From Pseudacidobacterium ailaaui (GTDB lineage: Bacteria > Acidobacteriota > Terriglobia > Terriglobales > Acidobacteriaceae): a DNA stretch of 64,000 nucleotides. Where the stretch lies: positions 1,395,001-1,459,000 of the forward strand of contig NZ_JIAL01000001.1 of assembly GCF_000688455.1 (NCBI RefSeq), given 5' to 3'. The position numbers and the translations under genes are program-made. Shown here in pieces: positions 62,236 to 64,000 of this stretch. Below the pieces are notes generated by a model. That model was not told the DNA's origin. It saw nothing but the letters and a program-made list of their open reading frames with translations, and made no database searches. Positions within the stretch are counted from its first letter, which is position 1; every line of letters begins with the position of its first letter.

Positions 62236-64000
62236 TCATCTTCCACCATACTGTTGCAGCCACTTCAGCTCTTCCCGCACCTTGATGTATCCGTGCCACG
62301 GATTTTTGCTCAGCGAATGGCCCTCACCCGGAAATACCAAAAAGGCATGAGGAATCCCCAGCGCCTCCAGCGCCCGCTCCATCAGCACATCTTCCAGATA
62401 GCTCACGCGGACGTCTGCATCCCCACCCACCAGATGTACAGGCGTCCTGACTTTGTTGAATTGAAACAAGGCCGCTTCTGACTGATAAAGGCCCGGGTCC
62501 TCCCACGGTCGTCCGCCCAGATACCAGGCATCGTCAAAGGTCAAATCGTCGTTGCCCCAGTTGGCCGCATGTTCGACTGCGCCGGCCCCGGTCACAGCGG
62601 CCCGGAAGCGCGTGGTCTGCGTAATCAGCCAGTTGGTCATGTAGCCGCCATAACTGTATCCGCCAATGGTCAGCCTCTCCGGATCGGCAATACCGTCCCG
62701 TACCAGCGCGTCCACTCCCTCCAGAATGTCCTTGCCCGGCCGCGACACCAGGTGCGGCGCAATTCCCAGCATGAAGCGGTCCCCATATCCGCTCGATCCA
62801 CGGTAGTTTGGGCGGAAGACCAGCCACCCGTTGGCCGCTGCCAGTGTCGCCCAGTCATACCAGTCTGCGCCAAAGCGGTTGCCGTCCGCGTCTGCCGGGC
62901 CCCCATGAATCAGCGTCAGCATTGGCAGATGTTTTGCACCTTTCTTGCCCGGCGGATAAATCAGCACTCCCTCCACTGCGGTGCCATCCTCGGCCTTCCA
63001 CCGGTACACGCTCCATTCCACCTGCGCCCGCTGCTGAAAGACAGGATTGAAGGCCGTCACCGCCTTGGCCTGCTCTAAAGCATGGCTTCCTTCTGCAAGA
63101 AAAACCTGGGTCGGCTCCGTCACCGTCGAGTGCAGCACCACAAGCCGCTGCCCTTGCCTTGCGGCATCCAGCCCGGAGTAAGTGCCGGCCAAACCCGGCA
63201 CGGCCTCTGCCTTGTCTCCATCAATGGCGTACACCTGCTGTTCGGTGCCCAGTTGTCCCGTGGCCAGAAGCTGGCCATCTGCTGTGACCGTATAGCCTTC
63301 CCACGAGCCCTCAAAGCTGCTCCCCAGCCTTGCAATCTTTCCCGTACCGGGATCCAAAGCATAAAGCCGCCCCTGCACGTCCCGGTAGGGGCCCTCCACC
63401 GATCCACCCGCCGCGCGCACCAGAAAATACAGCCTCTTGCCCTCCGGAGACCAGCGCAGATTGCTCTCCAGCCCTTCATTGTGCGTCAGTTGCTGCACCG
63501 TCCCGCCCTGCATCTCCACCAGATACACCTCGGCTGCGTGCGGGTCTTCCATCCGGTGAGAGACGCTTTCCGTTTCAAACGCAATCTTCTCTCCATAAGG
63601 GGCAATCTCAGCAATGGCAAAATTGCTTCGCGCAATGACCTGCGCCGACGATGGCAGCGCCGACGCACCTTTCTCCTTCTTTTCATTCTCTGGCAATGAA
63701 ACCTTTGTTGCTGCGTCCTTGGCCGCGTCCAGCCGAAGGGCCAGCAGAACATCGCCGCGCTCCTGCTCGCGCCACCGCACGACGTCCTTCCACTCCTGTT
63801 TCTGCTCCTGCTCCTGCGCCTCAGTCAACGGCTGCTGGACCGCGAACAGGATCCTGCTCCCATCGGGAGACCAGGCAAAGGCATGGGTCTCCAATTTTTC
63901 CCGATACAGCGGAAAGGCCTCGCCACCATCGGCCGCAATCGCCCACACACGCTCGGTCTCGTCCTTGTCCTTGTCCTCCTCATCCTCTCCGGTCAGCGGT
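62236..64000 (-). CDS. S9 family serine peptidase (5' end beyond the window)
   Basis: An acylaminoacyl-peptidase/prolyl-oligopeptidase-like protein with at least 588 residues visible. The visible N-terminal part is a beta-propeller with repeats such as FAWSPDGSRILF and NLRWSPEGKRLYFL. The C-terminal alpha/beta hydrolase has the nucleophile Ser in GGYSYGGYMTN, Asp in VGGDADVRVSYLED and His in FPGEGHSLS. The frame stays open to the window edge through an acidic stretch, so an ATG at 63948 is not the true start. Confidence 0.88.
   Translation of the reverse strand, partial: PLTGEDEEDKDKDETERVWAIAADGGEAFPLYREKLETHAFAWSPDGSRILFAVQQPLTEAQEQEQKQEWKDVVRWREQERGDVLLALRLDAAKDAATKVSLPENEKKEKGASALPSSAQVIARSNFAIAEIAPYGEKIAFETESVSHRMEDPHAAEVYLVEMQGGTVQQLTHNEGLESNLRWSPEGKRLYFLVRAAGGSVEGPYRDVQGRLYALDPGTGKIARLGSSFEGSWEGYTVTADGQLLATGQLGTEQQVYAIDGDKAEAVPGLAGTYSGLDAARQGQRLVVLHSTVTEPTQVFLAEGSHALEQAKAVTAFNPVFQQRAQVEWSVYRWKAEDGTAVEGVLIYPPGKKGAKHLPMLTLIHGGPADADGNRFGADWYDWATLAAANGWLVFRPNYRGSSGYGDRFMLGIAPHLVSRPGKDILEGVDALVRDGIADPERLTIGGYSYGGYMTNWLITQTTRFRAAVTGAGAVEHAANWGNDDLTFDDAWYLGGRPWEDPGLYQSEAALFQFNKVRTPVHLVGGDADVRVSYLEDVLMERALEALGIPHAFLVFPGEGHSLSKNPWHGYIKVREELKWLQQYGGR

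Overview
The window is a chromosomal segment of a GC-rich Gram-negative bacterium, most likely an Acidobacteriota of the class Terriglobia. This is inferred from two very large Oar-like TonB-dependent receptors with N-terminal carboxypeptidase-regulatory-like domains, a membrane-anchored winged regulator of the kind common in that group, and glycan-degrading enzymes beside the receptors. No rRNA, tRNA or CRISPR array was seen.

Layout. (1) 1-5250, minus strand: histidine operon hisI-hisG-hisD-hisC-hisB-hisH-hisF (hisF cut by the window edge), tightly overlapped. It is preceded by a 25-codon leader with eight His codons, a terminator and a competing antiterminator, which is a complete attenuation device. 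(2) 5249-7314, minus: a Gfo/Idh dehydrogenase with no ordinary start codon, a small protein, and an XRE-type regulator with an S24-like tail. (3) 7760-25842, plus: a phage-derived block. It holds a zinc-ribbon protein, a sigma-region-4-like protein, a palindrome-bearing promoter and terminator, a giant secreted beta-helix spike, terminase, a HipA-like kinase/DUF3037 cassette with its own promoter and terminator, portal, candidate protease and scaffold, capsid, connectors and tail proteins. Integrase, tape measure and lysis genes are missing, so it resembles a domesticated particle or gene-transfer-agent-like locus more than an intact prophage. (4) 25904-27554: purE-purK. (5) 27592-31665, minus: lpd, lipB and a 2-oxoacid dehydrogenase E2 gene split by a one-base frameshift. 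(6) 31853-37885: an ABC-F ATPase, MsrQ, a GT39-like membrane protein, a MerR/TipA regulator with a typical 19-bp-spacer promoter, and glgC. (7) 37965-45891: small proteins, Lgt, 6S RNA with its promoter next to zapA and a coiled-coil partner, a SpoIIE-type phosphatase, EF-P with an unusual tip residue, RsmE, a strongly expressed lysine-rich micro-protein, and a CPBP protease. (8) 45919-61528: a glycan-use locus with a winged membrane regulator, two TonB receptors, GH31, GH92, and a sensor kinase carrying an extracytoplasmic lectin-like domain; a 42-bp palindrome lies between one receptor and the kinase. (9) 61558-64000: a NarL-type response regulator convergent with the kinase, then an S9 peptidase running off the edge.

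The most unusual parts are the phage-derived locus with its embedded kinase cassette and layered terminators, and the histidine attenuator. All functional statements come from reading motifs by eye; no database search was possible.
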